This document shows positions 39,676-49,759 of a DNA stretch of 64,000 nt, one piece after another. Within the stretch, counting starts at the first letter, position 1; every line of letters begins with the position of its first letter. The notes under the pieces are model-generated. The model had not been told where the DNA came from, did no database searches, and worked only from the letters and a program-made list of their open reading frames with translations. This DNA comes from Methylorubrum thiocyanatum. Lineage in GTDB: Bacteria > Pseudomonadota > Alphaproteobacteria > Rhizobiales > Beijerinckiaceae. Location of the stretch: assembly GCA_014138645.1 (NCBI GenBank), contig JACJIB010000002.1:372001-436000 (forward strand), in the 5' to 3' direction. The position numbers and the translations under genes are program-made.

Positions 39676-39704
39676 CTGTCACGTCACCGTCATGTGGGCG
39701 TCAT
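39676..39704 (+). promoter_or_regulatory. Pho box (PhoB-binding direct repeats) of the pst operon
   Basis: Heptamers CTGTCAC, CCGTCAT and GCGTCAT recur exactly every 11 nt (starts 39676, 39687, 39698) with 4-nt spacers. This is the PhoB half-site arrangement. It lies about 105 bp upstream of pstS, and phoB is the last gene of the same operon. Confidence 0.85.
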
Positions 39705-39808
39705 AGAGCCGGCGCGTCGGTGCACTAGATGGCAGCAGCGTCGCAGCGAGACCGGATCTAGAACAGGCCCGGCCCCGACAATGCGCCCGACACCTTACGG
39801 AGATGCTC

Positions 39809-40849
39809 GTGAAACCTTTCACTTACGCTCTGGCCGTCGGCCTTGCGGCCGCCCAGCTTGCGACCTCGGCCCTGGCCGCCGACATCACCGGCGCCGGCGC
39901 CACCTTCCCCTTCCCGGTCTATTCGAAGTGGGCGGAAGCCTATCGCAAGGAAACCGGCACGGGCCTGAACTACCAGTCCATCGGCTCGGGCGGCGGCATC
40001 AAGCAGATCCAGGCCAAGACCGTTGATTTCGGCGCCACCGACGCGCCGCTGAAGCCCGCCCAGCTCGAGAAGGACGGCCTCGTCCAGTTCCCGACCGTCA
40101 TGGGCGGCGTGGTCCCGGTGATCAACGTCGCGGGCGTCGAAGCCGGCAAGGTCAAGCTGACCGGAGAACTCCTGGCCGACATCTACGCCGGCAAGATCCT
40201 GAAGTGGTCCGACCCGAAGATCGCGGCACTGAACGAGGGCGTGAAGCTCCCCGACGCCAACATCACGCCGGTCTACCGCTCGGATGCCTCCGGCACGACC
40301 AACATCTTCACCACCTATCTCTCCTCGGTCTCCGAGCCGTGGAAGAAGGAATTCGGCGCCGCCACCACGGTGAGCTGGCCGGTCGGCCAGGGCGGCAAGG
40401 GCAACGAGGGCGTGACCGCCACCGTCAAGCAGGTTCCGAACTCGATCGGCTACGTCGAGTCGGCCTACGCCAAGCAGAACAAGCTTGCCTACGCGCTGAT
40501 CCAGAACAAGGCCGGCAAGTACCCGCAGCCCGACGACAAGGCGTTCCAGGCCGCTGCCGCCAGCGCCGATTGGAAGTCGACCCCCGGCTTCGGCATCACG
40601 CTGACCAACCAGGCCGGCGAGGACGCTTGGCCGATCACGGCCGCCACCTTCATCCTGGTCCACAAGGAAGCGGCTGACGCGGCCAAGGCCGGCGACGTGC
40701 TGAAGTTCTTCGACTGGGCCTACAAGAACGGCGACAAGCTCGCGACCGAACTCGACTACGTCCCGCTGCCGGACAACGTCGTCGGCCTGATCCACGACGC
40801 GTGGAAGGGCATCAAGGGCAAGGACGGGAAGCCCGTTTTCGGAATGTAA
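39809..40849 (+). CDS. pstS: Phosphate ABC transporter, periplasmic binding protein
   Basis: The product has 346 residues: a Sec signal peptide (LAVGLAAAQLATSALA-AD) followed by the PstS opening ITGAGATFPFPVYSKWAEAY and phosphate-contact segments GSGGGIKQIQ, DFGATDAPL and RSDASGTTNIFTTYL. It binds inorganic phosphate in the periplasm and hands it to PstCA. I chose the GTG at 39809 because GGAG sits 6 nt before it; the ATG at 39803 abuts that same GGAG and would lack a spacer. First gene of pstSCAB-phoU-phoB behind a Pho box. Confidence 0.96.
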   Translation: MKPFTYALAVGLAAAQLATSALAADITGAGATFPFPVYSKWAEAYRKETGTGLNYQSIGSGGGIKQIQAKTVDFGATDAPLKPAQLEKDGLVQFPTVMGGVVPVINVAGVEAGKVKLTGELLADIYAGKILKWSDPKIAALNEGVKLPDANITPVYRSDASGTTNIFTTYLSSVSEPWKKEFGAATTVSWPVGQGGKGNEGVTATVKQVPNSIGYVESAYAKQNKLAYALIQNKAGKYPQPDDKAFQAAAASADWKSTPGFGITLTNQAGEDAWPITAATFILVHKEAADAAKAGDVLKFFDWAYKNGDKLATELDYVPLPDNVVGLIHDAWKGIKGKDGKPVFGM

Positions 40850-40864
40850 GGTTTGAGTCTCCGG

Positions 40865-40892
40865 CCCTCTCCCGCCACGGGAGAGGGTCTTT
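40865..40892 (+). terminator. Terminator-like hairpin between pstS and pstC
   Basis: A perfect 10-bp stem (CCCTCTCCCG/CGGGAGAGGG) with a 3-nt loop is followed by TCTTTC. It would let most transcripts stop after pstS, giving an excess of binding protein over membrane subunits, while partial read-through feeds pstCAB. Confidence 0.75.
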
Positions 40893-40963
40893 CTCCGACC
40901 GTCCGGCTCGCCTCGCGCGCCACGGCGCGCTAAACGCCCCCCGTTCGAAGAGCCCTTCCGCGG

Positions 40964-41938
40964 ATGACCGCCTTGACCCAGTCCATCGCCCTGGCCCGCG
41001 AGAGCGATACGGCTCGCACGGCCCCGAGCAAGACCGCCGACCGCCTGTTCCAGGGCGCGGCCTACGCCTCGGCCCTGCTCGTGCTGGCGGTGCTCGCCGG
41101 CATCCTCGGCTCGATCATCTACGGCGCGGTGCCGGCCTTCTCCGAGTTCGGCTTCGGCTTCATCACCTCGACGGCCTGGAACATCGGCACCGAGCAGTTC
41201 GGTGCGCTCCCGGCCGTCGTCGGCACCGTCGCCGCCGCGCTCCTGGCGCTGATCATCGGCGTCCCGGTCTCCCTCGGCATCGCGATCTACCTGACGCAGC
41301 TCTGCCCCGGCTGGGCGCGCAAGCCCGTCGCCATGACGATCGAGCTGCTCGCCTCGGTCCCGAGCATCATCTACGGCATGTGGGGCCTGTTCGTCTTCGC
41401 GCCGCTCTTCGCCCGCTTCGTGCAGGTGCCGGTCTCGAACCTCGTCGAGGGCATGCCGGTGCTCGGCACCATCCTCTACGCCCGCATCCCCTCGGGCGTC
41501 GGCGTGCTCACCGCCGGCATCATCCTCGCGATCATGATCGTGCCCTTCGTCGCCTCGATCACCCGCGACATGCTCGACCAGATCCCGACCGTCCTGCGCG
41601 AGAGCGCCTACGGCATCGGATGCACCACCTGGGAGGTCGTGCGCCACGTCCTCGTCCCGCAGGCCTCGGTCTCGATCATCGGCGCGATCATGCTCGGCCT
41701 GGGCCGGGCGCTCGGCGAGACCATGGCGGTCACCTTCGTGATCGGCAACGCCAACCGTCTCTCCGCCTCGATCTTCGATCCGGGTTCGACCATCGCCTCG
41801 CGCATCGCCAACGAGTTCAACGAGGCCGACGGCCTCCAGCTTTCCTCGCTGATGGCGCTCGGCTGCCTGCTCTTCATCATCACCTTCTTCGTGCTGATCA
41901 TCGCGCGCCTGCTGGTGCGGCGCGCCAAGGTCGCCTGA
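40964..41938 (+). CDS. pstC: Phosphate ABC transporter permease PstC
   Basis: The product has 324 residues and about six membrane helices. The permease EAA-type loop is visible in LRESAYGIGCTTWEVVRHVL followed by VPQASVSIIGAIMLGLGRAL. PstC pairs with PstA to form the inner-membrane channel for phosphate. The N-terminal 30 residues are cytoplasmic. Confidence 0.96.
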   Translation: MTALTQSIALARESDTARTAPSKTADRLFQGAAYASALLVLAVLAGILGSIIYGAVPAFSEFGFGFITSTAWNIGTEQFGALPAVVGTVAAALLALIIGVPVSLGIAIYLTQLCPGWARKPVAMTIELLASVPSIIYGMWGLFVFAPLFARFVQVPVSNLVEGMPVLGTILYARIPSGVGVLTAGIILAIMIVPFVASITRDMLDQIPTVLRESAYGIGCTTWEVVRHVLVPQASVSIIGAIMLGLGRALGETMAVTFVIGNANRLSASIFDPGSTIASRIANEFNEADGLQLSSLMALGCLLFIITFFVLIIARLLVRRAKVA

Positions 41939-41984
41939 AGCCGTCGCCTGAGACGACCGTCGCCAGCCTCGGAAAGATCGAGCC

Positions 41985-42878
41985 ATGGACGCCACAAACC
42001 CTCTCGCGACGACCGCTCCGCCTCTCGCCGCAAGCCGCGTGCGCCCTGGCCGCCGGATCGCCGACCGGGTCCTGATCCTGGCCAGCACCCTGGCGACGCT
42101 TCTCGGCATCGTCGTGCTCGGCTCGATCCTGCTGATGCTGATCGTCGAGGGCGTGAAGGGCTTCACCCCTGCCCTGTTCACGGCCCCGACCCCGGGGCCG
42201 GGCTCCGAGGGCGGCGGCATCGCCAACGCCATCCTCGGCAGCCTCTTGATGACCTTCATCGGCATCGTGATCGCCACGCCGATCGGGCTGATGGCCGGCA
42301 CCTTCCTCGCCGAGTACGGCCGCACCTCGAAGATCGCGGACGTGATCCGCTTCCTCAACGACGTGCTGCTCTCCGCGCCCTCGATCCTGATCGGCCTGTT
42401 CGTCTACACGCTGATGGTCCGGCCGATGGGCACCTATTCCGGCTGGGCCGGCGCGGTGGCGCTGGCCATCATCGCCACCCCCGTGATCGTGCGCACCACC
42501 GAGGATATGCTGCGCCTCGTCCCCGGCCCGATGCGCGAGGCCGGGGCGGCGCTGGGCGCCCCCCGTTCCCTCGTCATCCGCGCGATCACGTGGCGGGCGG
42601 CGAGCGCGGGCGTCGTCACCGGCATCATCCTGGCGCTCGCGCGCATCGCCGGCGAGACCGCCCCGCTGCTGTTCACCGCGCTGAACAACAACAGCTGGTT
42701 CAACGCCAACCTGCTCGGCGGCGTGCCGAACCTGCCGGTGATGATCTACCAGTTCGCGCTCTCGCCCTACCCGAACTGGCAGAGCCTCGCCTGGGCCGGC
42801 GCCCTGCTCATTACCGTCACCATCCTCGCTCTGTCGGTGGTGGCCCGCCTCGTCATCAAGGACCAGCGGGCGCGCTGA
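41985..42878 (+). CDS. pstA: Phosphate ABC transporter permease PstA
   Basis: The product has 297 residues and six helices. The EAA-type loop is [20 protein letters not shown], and the family segment [20 protein letters not shown] lies upstream. It follows pstC after 46 nt and precedes pstB by 40 nt. Confidence 0.96.
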   Translation: MDATNPLATTAPPLAASRVRPGRRIADRVLILASTLATLLGIVVLGSILLMLIVEGVKGFTPALFTAPTPGPGSEGGGIANAILGSLLMTFIGIVIATPIGLMAGTFLAEYGRTSKIADVIRFLNDVLLSAPSILIGLFVYTLMVRPMGTYSGWAGAVALAIIATPVIVRTTEDMLRLVPGPMREAGAALGAPRSLVIRAITWRAASAGVVTGIILALARIAGETAPLLFTALNNNSWFNANLLGGVPNLPVMIYQFALSPYPNWQSLAWAGALLITVTILALSVVARLVIKDQRAR

Positions 42879-42918
42879 GGCCGCCCCCGGACAGACCTCC
42901 TACCTGCGAGAACATCCG

Positions 42919-43734
42919 ATGAGCGCCTCCCCCGCGATCCGCAGCCAGTTCGAAGGCCGCAGCCCGGCCGACGTCAAGGCGCCGGTGCGCATCGCCTGCA
43001 AGGACCTCAACTTCTATTACGGCAGCTTCCACGGCCTGAAGGACATCAACCTCGATTTCCGCGACCGGCAGGTCACGGCGCTGATCGGGCCGTCGGGCTG
43101 CGGGAAGTCGACGCTGCTGCGCACCTTCAACCGCATCTACAGCCTCTATCCGGAGCAGCGCGCCGAGGGAGAGATCCTGCTCGACGGACGCAACATCCTC
43201 GATCCGCGGATCGATCTGAACGAGCTGCGCTCGCGGGTCGGCATGGTGTTCCAGAAGCCGACGCCCTTCCCGATGTCGATCTACGACAACGTCGCCTTCG
43301 GCCTGCGCCTCTACGAGAAGCTGCCGAAGGCCGAACTCGACGTGCGGGTGGAGGAATCCCTGCGCAAGGCCGCCCTGTGGGACGAGGTGAAGGACAAGCT
43401 CAAGCAGTCCGGCACCGGCCTCTCGGGCGGCCAGCAGCAGCGCCTGTGCATCGCCCGGACGGTGGCCCAGCGCCCGGAGGTGATCCTGTTCGACGAGCCG
43501 ACCTCGGCCCTCGACCCGATCTCCACCGGCCGGATCGAGGAGCTGATCGAGCAGCTGCGCGCCGACTTCACGATCGTCATCGTGACCCACAACATGCAGC
43601 AGGCCGCGCGCATCTCGCAATTCACCGCGTTCATGTATCTCGGCGAACTGATCGAGTTCGACGCGACGACGAAGATCTTCATGAACCCGGCCAAGCGGCA
43701 GACCCAGGACTACATCACCGGCCGCTTCGGCTAA
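42919..43734 (+). CDS. pstB: Phosphate ABC transporter ATP-binding protein
   Basis: The product has 271 residues: Walker [14 protein letters not shown] (57-65), Q-loop [20 protein letters not shown], signature [19 protein letters not shown], Walker [14 protein letters not shown] and switch His in [11 protein letters not shown]. It powers phosphate import and, with PhoU, signals phosphate status. Confidence 0.97.
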   Translation: MSASPAIRSQFEGRSPADVKAPVRIACKDLNFYYGSFHGLKDINLDFRDRQVTALIGPSGCGKSTLLRTFNRIYSLYPEQRAEGEILLDGRNILDPRIDLNELRSRVGMVFQKPTPFPMSIYDNVAFGLRLYEKLPKAELDVRVEESLRKAALWDEVKDKLKQSGTGLSGGQQQRLCIARTVAQRPEVILFDEPTSALDPISTGRIEELIEQLRADFTIVIVTHNMQQAARISQFTAFMYLGELIEFDATTKIFMNPAKRQTQDYITGRFG

Positions 43735-43860
43735 GATTGGTGGCCCGCGGCAGCCGCGGGCCACCCCGCGCCTTCGTTTCGAGGCGCCCTCCCGCTGAGC
43801 CGGCAACCCCGTCAGCCCGAGGGCGCCCATGTCCGACCGCCTGATCGGGAAATCCGCGAC

Positions 43861-44574
43861 ATGGCCCAGCACATCGTCTCCTCCTACGACACCGACCTCG
43901 AGAACCTGCGCCGCTCGATCGCCGAGATGGGCGGCGTGGCCGAGAAGATGATGACGGATGCCACCGACGCCCTCGTGCGCCGTGACACCACGCTCGCCCA
44001 GGCGGTGATCGTGGCCGACAAGCGCCTCGACCTGCTGCAGCGGGAGATCGAGGAGCGCTCCGTCCTTCTCATCGCCCGGCGCCAGCCGCTCGCCATCGAC
44101 CTGCGCGAGACGATCTCCGGCATCCGCGTCTCGGGCGATCTGGAGCGGATCGGCGATCTGGCCAAGAACATCGCCAAGCGGGTCGTGGCGATCAGCGATC
44201 AGGCGCAGCCGCAGAAGATCGTGCTCGGCGTCCAGCACATGAGCGACCTCGTGCAGGAACAGCTCAAGGACGTGCTCGACGCCTATGCCAGCCGCGACAT
44301 CACCGCCGCCCGCGAGGTGTGGGAGCGCGACAGCGCGATCGACGCGCTCTACAATTCACTGTTCCGCGAACTCCTGACCTACATGATGGAGGATCCGCGC
44401 AACATCTCGTTCTGTACGCATCTGTTGTTCTGCGCCAAGAACGTGGAACGCATCGGCGATCACACCACCAATGTCGCCGAGACGATCGAGTACCTCGTCA
44501 CCGGCGAGACGCCGACCGGCGAGCGGCCGAAGAACGATGCGTCGAACTACGCGACGGTGACGCCGGGCGCCTGA
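43861..44574 (+). CDS. phoU: Phosphate signalling protein PhoU
   Basis: The product has 237 residues with the two repeated three-helix bundles of PhoU; metal-site motifs are seen as ERIGDLAKNIAKR and ERIGDHTTNVAE. PhoU links PstB to the PhoR-PhoB system and limits phosphate uptake. It lies between pstB and phoB, as usual. Confidence 0.96.
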   Translation: MAQHIVSSYDTDLENLRRSIAEMGGVAEKMMTDATDALVRRDTTLAQAVIVADKRLDLLQREIEERSVLLIARRQPLAIDLRETISGIRVSGDLERIGDLAKNIAKRVVAISDQAQPQKIVLGVQHMSDLVQEQLKDVLDAYASRDITAAREVWERDSAIDALYNSLFRELLTYMMEDPRNISFCTHLLFCAKNVERIGDHTTNVAETIEYLVTGETPTGERPKNDASNYATVTPGA

Positions 44575-44665
44575 CGTCGAAGGTCGGGACGCGAGGCGTT
44601 GAAGAGGCGTCTCCGGCCTGCCCTCCGACGGATCCGGCCGGGCGCATGGGATGGAAAGACGGGTG

Positions 44666-45370
44666 ATGACGAGTGCGCGCATCCTGATCGTCGAGGACGA
44701 GGAATCGCTGACGACGCTTCTGCGCTACAACCTCGAAGCGGAGGGCTTCCTGGTCGACGTGGCGATCCGCGGCGAGGAGGCGGACCTGCGCCTGCATGAG
44801 ACGACGCCCGATCTCGTGCTGCTCGACTGGATGGTGCCGGGGCTCTCGGGCATCGAGCTATGCCGCCGCATCCGGGCGCGGCGCGAGACCGAGCGGCTGC
44901 CCGTCATCATGCTGACCGCCCGCGGCGAGGAGGCCGACCGGGTGCGCGGCCTCTCGACGGGGGCCGACGATTACGTGGTCAAGCCGTTCTCGGTGCCGGA
45001 GCTGCTGGCCCGGGTCCGGGCGCTCCTGCGCCGGGCCAAGCCCGCCCATGTCGCCGACCTGCTGGTGGCCGGCGATATCGAACTCGACCGCGTCAGCCAC
45101 CGCATCCGCCGCCAGGGCCGCGAGATCCATCTCGGACCGACGGAATTCAAGCTGCTCGAATATCTGATGCAGAGCCCCGGCCGCGTCTTCTCGCGCGAGC
45201 AGCTCCTCGACGGCGTGTGGGGGCACGACGTCTACATCGACGAGCGCACCGTCGACGTCCATGTCGGCCGCCTTCGCAAGGCGATCAACCGCCCGCGCCA
45301 GAGCGACCCGATCCGCACGGTGCGCGGCTCCGGCTACTCGTTCGACGAAATGTTCGCAGGCGCGGAGTAA
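44666..45370 (+). CDS. phoB: Phosphate regulon response regulator PhoB
   Basis: The product has 234 residues (OmpR/PhoB type). The receiver domain has acidic DE at 11-12, phospho-acceptor Asp54 in LVLLDWMVPG, Thr in MLTARG and Lys in YVVKPFSVPEL. The C-terminal winged helix contains IHLGPTEFKLLEYLMQSPGR and VDVHVGRLRKAI. It activates Pho-box promoters under phosphate limitation, including presumably its own operon. phoR is not in the window between pst and phoB. Confidence 0.95.
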   Translation: MTSARILIVEDEESLTTLLRYNLEAEGFLVDVAIRGEEADLRLHETTPDLVLLDWMVPGLSGIELCRRIRARRETERLPVIMLTARGEEADRVRGLSTGADDYVVKPFSVPELLARVRALLRRAKPAHVADLLVAGDIELDRVSHRIRRQGREIHLGPTEFKLLEYLMQSPGRVFSREQLLDGVWGHDVYIDERTVDVHVGRLRKAINRPRQSDPIRTVRGSGYSFDEMFAGAE

Positions 45371-45585
45371 CTGACACTTGGCGCTGCCGGCGCCCTCTGA
45401 CCCGACGCGATCGGCGGAATGCCGGGCGCGCGACGGACGGGTGTCGCGCCGTCGAACGGCATCGCCCTTCGAGGGCAGCGCGGATCGGCCCGACCCGTCA
45501 CAGCGCGCGCCGGGATGACGTCCGAACGTGCGGGTGTGATTCAGGCTGGCGGCGACCGGAGTCACCGCGCCACTGTTCCAAAGAA

Positions 45586-46125
45586 TCAGCGAAAGCCGGC
45601 GACGCGGCGGTCGCGCTTGCGCTCGGCGGCCGGCTGGTAGGCGACCTGCGCGTGCTGGGTGCAGTAGGGCAGACCCGTGATCGCGCGGGCACCGCAGAAG
45701 CGGAATTCCGGCGAGGTCGGATCGCCCATGGGCCAGCGGCACATGGAGTCCCGCAGGTCCATGATGGTGACCCGCTCGGAGACGGCGAGCGCCACCGGTT
45801 CCGGGGCGGGCGTCGGCGGCAGCGGGAAGTCCGGTGCGGGACGGTGCGCCACGATCGCGGGCGGTTCCGGCAAGGTCGGCTCCTCGACGATCGCCGTCTC
45901 CATCTCGATCTCGACGATCGCCCCGTCCTTGCGACGCCCTTGAGCTGCCGGTCCGATCGGCTTGACGCGTCCGGCGAGCCCGAGGCGATGCACCTTGCCG
46001 ATCACCGCGTTACGCGAAACGCCACCGATCTGAAGGGCGATCTGGCTGGCGCTGAGGCCGTCGTCCCACAGGCGACGAAGCAGCTCGACGCGCTCATCCG
46101 TCCAGCTCGGGACCGCTTCCGTCAT
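45586..46125 (-). CDS. gcrA: GcrA cell-cycle regulator
   Basis: The product has 179 residues. The N-terminal HTH (WTDERVELLRRLWDDGLSAS, QIALQIGGVSRNAVIGKVHR) is the GcrA signature; a Pro-rich linker leads to the sigma70-interacting end with DLRDSMCRWPMGDP and FCGARAITGLPYCTQHA. GcrA recruits sigma70 RNA polymerase to promoters with CcrM-methylated GANTC sites. Start ATG 46125 follows GGAGGGGGCA. Earlier in-frame starts extend into non-conserved sequence. Confidence 0.95.
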   Translation of the reverse strand: MTEAVPSWTDERVELLRRLWDDGLSASQIALQIGGVSRNAVIGKVHRLGLAGRVKPIGPAAQGRRKDGAIVEIEMETAIVEEPTLPEPPAIVAHRPAPDFPLPPTPAPEPVALAVSERVTIMDLRDSMCRWPMGDPTSPEFRFCGARAITGLPYCTQHAQVAYQPAAERKRDRRVAGFR

Positions 46126-46638
46126 TGCCCCCTCCACGTCGAAACGTCCTTGAACGCGAGACCAGCCGACAGCACGGCGCGGCCGCCGCGCATGGCGACG
46201 ACAGGCATCGCCGGGGCCCGCAATCCGGCCCCGCACATGTCGGTTAACAGACGCCAAAGATCCTTTCGGCGACGCTGTGGAGACTACAGGACAGCTCGAC
46301 CGCGGAGCAAGGGTCAGCGTGTTTCACGCGCTGGTTTCCACCGACAATCGGTCTCGCCGAACGCTCGCACCGTCGCGGCTCGATGAGGGCGGGGCCGAGT
46401 GGGTCGTGATCCGTTAAGGCGTTGCGTAAAATTGCTCTTTCTCGAAAGCCGAGGGCGAACGCGGAGGGACGGCGCGCCTACTTCCGGCAGGACGTCAGAT
46501 CACAGAAGCGGCGGCTGGGGTGGCCCGGACGCCCTCGAAAAAGATTGTCCGGGCCACGGGGATGACTATGTGACGGGCGGCATCCGCCGGCCCATCGCCT
46601 GTGGACAACGCTTCTCGAGCGGATCTTTGGGAGATCGC
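46126..46638. other. Divergent intergenic region between gcrA and the EipB-like gene
   Basis: About 510 bases with presumed promoters for both genes. I looked for GANTC methylation sites and obvious hairpins close to gcrA and found none I could defend. Frames continuing upstream of the EipB start have no signal peptide and look spurious. Confidence 0.4.
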
Positions 46639-47520
46639 ATGCGACTGCGCCTCGCGCCGGCCCTGTTCCTTCTCGCCGCGCTGCCCGGCAGCGCCGGGGC
46701 CGCGGGGCCCGCCGCACCGGTCCCGACCGAGGCCGCGACCCGCCTCGCCGGCCACCGCGCGGTCTACGACCTGTCGCTGGCCCGCTCCGAGGGCACGCGG
46801 GCCGTCGAGGGCGTGCGCGGGCGCATCGTCATCGATTTCTCGGGCGATGCCTGCCGCGGCTACACCATGCAGACGCGGCAGGTGACGATGCTCGATTCCG
46901 GCGAGTCCGGGGATCGGACCTCGGACCTGCGCAGCAGCACCTTCGAGAACGGCGACGGCAAGAGCTTTCGTTTCCGCACCACGACCATCCTCAACAACGC
47001 GCCCTCCCCGGCCGTGGACGGGACGGCGGAGGCCGCGGCCGGCGCGCTCAAGGTCAAGCTCAAGGAGCCCAAGCGGGATCAGTTTCAGGCGGACGGGGAA
47101 GTGCTGTTCCCGATCCACCACATGATCCGCTTGATCGAAGCGGCCAAGGCCGGCGAGACCACGGTATCGGCCAAGGTGTTCGACGGCTCGGACGACGGGC
47201 GCAAGGTCTACGACACGCTGGCCGTCATCGGCCGCCCGAGCGCGGCGCCCGCCGCCGACACCGAGCGCGACAAGCCGCTGCGCGAGGGCGACCACGCCGC
47301 CATGCGGCGCTGGCCCGTGACCTTGAGCTATTTCACCCCCGGCGAGGGCGAGCGCACGCCGATCTACACCCTCACCTTCGATCTCTACGAGGATGGCGTC
47401 AGCGGCCGCCTGCACCTCAACTACGGCGACTTCGCCATCGACGGCAACATGAGCCGGCTGGATCTCGCCAAGGTCGATCCGAAGGGGGACCCGAAGGCCT
47501 TGGCCGATTGCAAGAAGTGA
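46639..47520 (+). CDS. eipB: EipB-like periplasmic cell-envelope integrity protein (DUF1849)
   Basis: The product has 293 residues: a signal peptide (RLRLAPALFLLAALPGSAGA), then HRAVYDLSLARSEGTRAVEG, GRIVIDFSGDACRGYTMQTR and FRFRTTTILNN, with a late DGVSGRLHLNYGDFAIDG. This is DUF1849, whose Brucella member EipB is a periplasmic beta-spiral protein needed for envelope integrity. The ATG at 46639 follows GGGAG; upstream codons in frame precede the signal peptide and are not used. Confidence 0.9.
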   Translation: MRLRLAPALFLLAALPGSAGAAGPAAPVPTEAATRLAGHRAVYDLSLARSEGTRAVEGVRGRIVIDFSGDACRGYTMQTRQVTMLDSGESGDRTSDLRSSTFENGDGKSFRFRTTTILNNAPSPAVDGTAEAAAGALKVKLKEPKRDQFQADGEVLFPIHHMIRLIEAAKAGETTVSAKVFDGSDDGRKVYDTLAVIGRPSAAPAADTERDKPLREGDHAAMRRWPVTLSYFTPGEGERTPIYTLTFDLYEDGVSGRLHLNYGDFAIDGNMSRLDLAKVDPKGDPKALADCKK

Positions 47521-47541
47521 CCTCGGCCATCGATCGCGGGG

Positions 47542-48819
47542 TCAGGGGCGCCGCCGCTCCGGCTCCCCGGTGAAGACGAGGCCACGCTGGATCGCGCCGC
47601 TGCCGAATTTCTCCCGCAGCCGGTCGAGCGCGGCCTCTCGAGCGGCGACGCGCTCGATGCCCTGATCCGCGAGGTCGCCGCGATCCGCATGGATCGCGCC
47701 GCAGAGATCGCCGCCGCCGATGCCGATCAGCCGGAAGGCGGTGCCGTCGCAGGCGGCCCGCAGCATCGGCTCGCCCTCGTGGAAGAGCCGGTCGGCGAGC
47801 TGGGTGGGTTTGAGGCCGCCGCGGGTCCGGGTGCGCAGACGGAACTTCGCATCCTTCAGCTTCAGCGTGACGCTGCCGGCCGCCAGTTCGGCCCGCTTCA
47901 GCCGTGACGAGACCTTCTCGCACAGCCGCCACAGGATCGGCCGCAGATCCTCGAACCGGACGAGATCGGTGGCGAAGGTGGTCTCGGCCGAGACGCTCTT
48001 GGCCTCCCGGCTCGGGCGGACCGGCCGCCGGTCGCGGCCCGCGGCAAGATCGATGAGGCGCAGGGCGTCCCGGCCGAGGGAGGCTTGCAGCCGCACCGGA
48101 TCGGCGCGCGACAGATCGCCGACGCGGTGGATGTTGAGGGCGGCGAGGCGGTTGCGGGCGCTCTCGCCGATGCCGGGCAGGATGCCGACGGGCCGGTCAG
48201 CAAGGAACGCGGCCGCCTCGTCGCCCGCGATGATCGAGAAGCCGCGGGGCTTGTCGAGGTCGGAGGCGATCTTGGCCAGGAACTTGTTGGCGGAAAGCCC
48301 CACCGAGACGGTGATGCCGACCTCCGTCTCGACCCGCGCAGCGAAGCGGGCGAGCGTGAGCGCCGGACTCGCCCCATGCACGCGCTCGGTACCGGAGAGA
48401 TCGAGGAACGCCTCGTCGATGGAGACGGGTTCGACCAGCGGAGTCAGTGCCAGCATCATCTCTCGCACCTCGCGGCCGACGCGGGCATACTTCTCCATGT
48501 CGGGCCGCAGCACCGTGGCGTCGGGGCAGCGCTTCAGCGCCTCGAACATCGGCATGGCCGAGCGCACGCCGGAGATCCGGGCGAGGTAGCAGGCGGTGGA
48601 GACGACGCCGCGCTTGCCGCCGCCGATGATCAGCGGCTTGTCGCGGAGCGAGGGGTCGTCGCGCTTCTCGATCGCCGCGTAGAAGGCGTCGCAATCGACA
48701 TGGGCGATGCTGAGGGCGTCCCGGGCCGGATGCGCGAGCAGGCGCGGCGAGCCGCATCCGCGGCACCGCAGGGCGCCCTCGGCTTGCATCGTCAGGCAAT
48801 CGCGGCAGAAGGGTCTCAC
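47542..48819 (-). CDS. dinB: DNA polymerase IV (Y family) with N-terminal zinc-binding motif
   Basis: The product has 425 residues. Catalytic residues are Asp42 and Asp44-region HVDCDAFYAAIEKRDDP and Asp135-Glu136 in VSIDEAFLDLSG; little-finger and helix-hairpin parts follow (ILPGIGESARNRLAALN). Two CxxC pairs (Cys5, 8, 19 and 22: FCRDC, RCRGCG) precede the polymerase domain, a variant seen in Alphaproteobacteria. Start is the GTG at 48819, 8 nt after GAGG, which just includes the zinc motif. No GTTC-N7-GTTC box was found directly upstream. Confidence 0.93.
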   Translation of the reverse strand: MRPFCRDCLTMQAEGALRCRGCGSPRLLAHPARDALSIAHVDCDAFYAAIEKRDDPSLRDKPLIIGGGKRGVVSTACYLARISGVRSAMPMFEALKRCPDATVLRPDMEKYARVGREVREMMLALTPLVEPVSIDEAFLDLSGTERVHGASPALTLARFAARVETEVGITVSVGLSANKFLAKIASDLDKPRGFSIIAGDEAAAFLADRPVGILPGIGESARNRLAALNIHRVGDLSRADPVRLQASLGRDALRLIDLAAGRDRRPVRPSREAKSVSAETTFATDLVRFEDLRPILWRLCEKVSSRLKRAELAAGSVTLKLKDAKFRLRTRTRGGLKPTQLADRLFHEGEPMLRAACDGTAFRLIGIGGGDLCGAIHADRGDLADQGIERVAAREAALDRLREKFGSGAIQRGLVFTGEPERRRP

Positions 48820-48941
48820 GTCGAAAACCTCGCCCGGCCGGTGCCGGGCTTGTCCGGGCAAGTCAGGTTGTACGAATGTCTGGAACCGTCGGCCAGGGCT
48901 CACGCGCGCGCCATCCCAAGCCGAATGCCGCGACGGATCCG

Positions 48942-49691
48942 ATGCCGGTCCTCGTGCTCGGCGGAACCACCGAGGCCAGCGCGCTGGTTGCCCGCCTGGC
49001 GGCCGAGCCGGAGATCGCGGCGACCTTGTCGCTCGCCGGCCGCACCACCGCACCGCGGCCCGAGCCGGTCGCGACCCGCATCGGCGGGTTCGGCGGCGCC
49101 GGGGGACTGGCGCAGTGGCTTGCCGAGAACGGCATCGCCGCGGTGATCGACGCAACCCATCCCTTTGCTGCGCGGATCTCGGCCAACGCTGCCGAAGCCT
49201 GCCGACTTGGCGCCGTGCCGCTTCTGGCGGTGCGCCGCCCGGCCTGGGCGCGGCAACCCCGTGACGATTGGCGCGAGGTGCCGACCGTCGCGGCCTGCGT
49301 CACGGCGCTTGGGTTCGCGCCGCGGCGGGTGTTCCTCACCATCGGCCGGCAGGAAGTCTCCGCCTTCGCAAGCGCCCCGCAGCACGCCTATGTCGTGCGC
49401 ACGATCGAGCCGGTCGGCGATGCCTTGCCGGTGCCGAACCTCGTCACCGTCAGTGCCCGCGGCCCCTTCACTCTGGAGGACGAGACCCGCTTCATGCGCG
49501 AGGCCGGGATCGAGGTCTTGGTCACAAAAAATTCGGGCGGCGCGGCGACCTACCCGAAGATCGAGGCGGCGCGTCGGCTCGGGCTTCCGGTGGTGATCGT
49601 CGCCCGCCCTGCCCTGCCGGACGTGCCCGCGGTTCCGGATGCCGCCGGCGCGCTGCTCTGGCTGAAGGCTCGCCTGACCCGTCCTCGGTGA
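48942..49691 (+). CDS. cobK: Precorrin-6A reductase
   Basis: The product has 249 residues. [20 protein letters not shown] is the family N-terminus; later segments [35 protein letters not shown] and [20 protein letters not shown] are typical CobK/CbiJ. It reduces precorrin-6A to precorrin-6B with NADPH in cobalamin ring synthesis. Start ATG 48942; an ATG 22 codons upstream lacks conservation. It is followed by cobQ after 68 nt. Confidence 0.93.
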   Translation: MPVLVLGGTTEASALVARLAAEPEIAATLSLAGRTTAPRPEPVATRIGGFGGAGGLAQWLAENGIAAVIDATHPFAARISANAAEACRLGAVPLLAVRRPAWARQPRDDWREVPTVAACVTALGFAPRRVFLTIGRQEVSAFASAPQHAYVVRTIEPVGDALPVPNLVTVSARGPFTLEDETRFMREAGIEVLVTKNSGGAATYPKIEAARRLGLPVVIVARPALPDVPAVPDAAGALLWLKARLTRPR

Positions 49692-49759
49692 ATCGGGCTC
49701 GACGCCCGCCCTCCCCGGTGCCATGGCAGGGTCATGCCGCTTGGAAGGACACCCTGCCG

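Noticed and set aside
39758..42358. An 866-codon minus-strand open frame
   Set aside because: Antisense to pstS, pstC and pstA, which are certain; open only because of high GC.
48820..48941. An SOS box for dinB or a cobalamin riboswitch before cobK
   Set aside because: No GTTC-N7-GTTC direct repeat is seen, and the 120-bp gap is too short and lacks the B12-box pattern.
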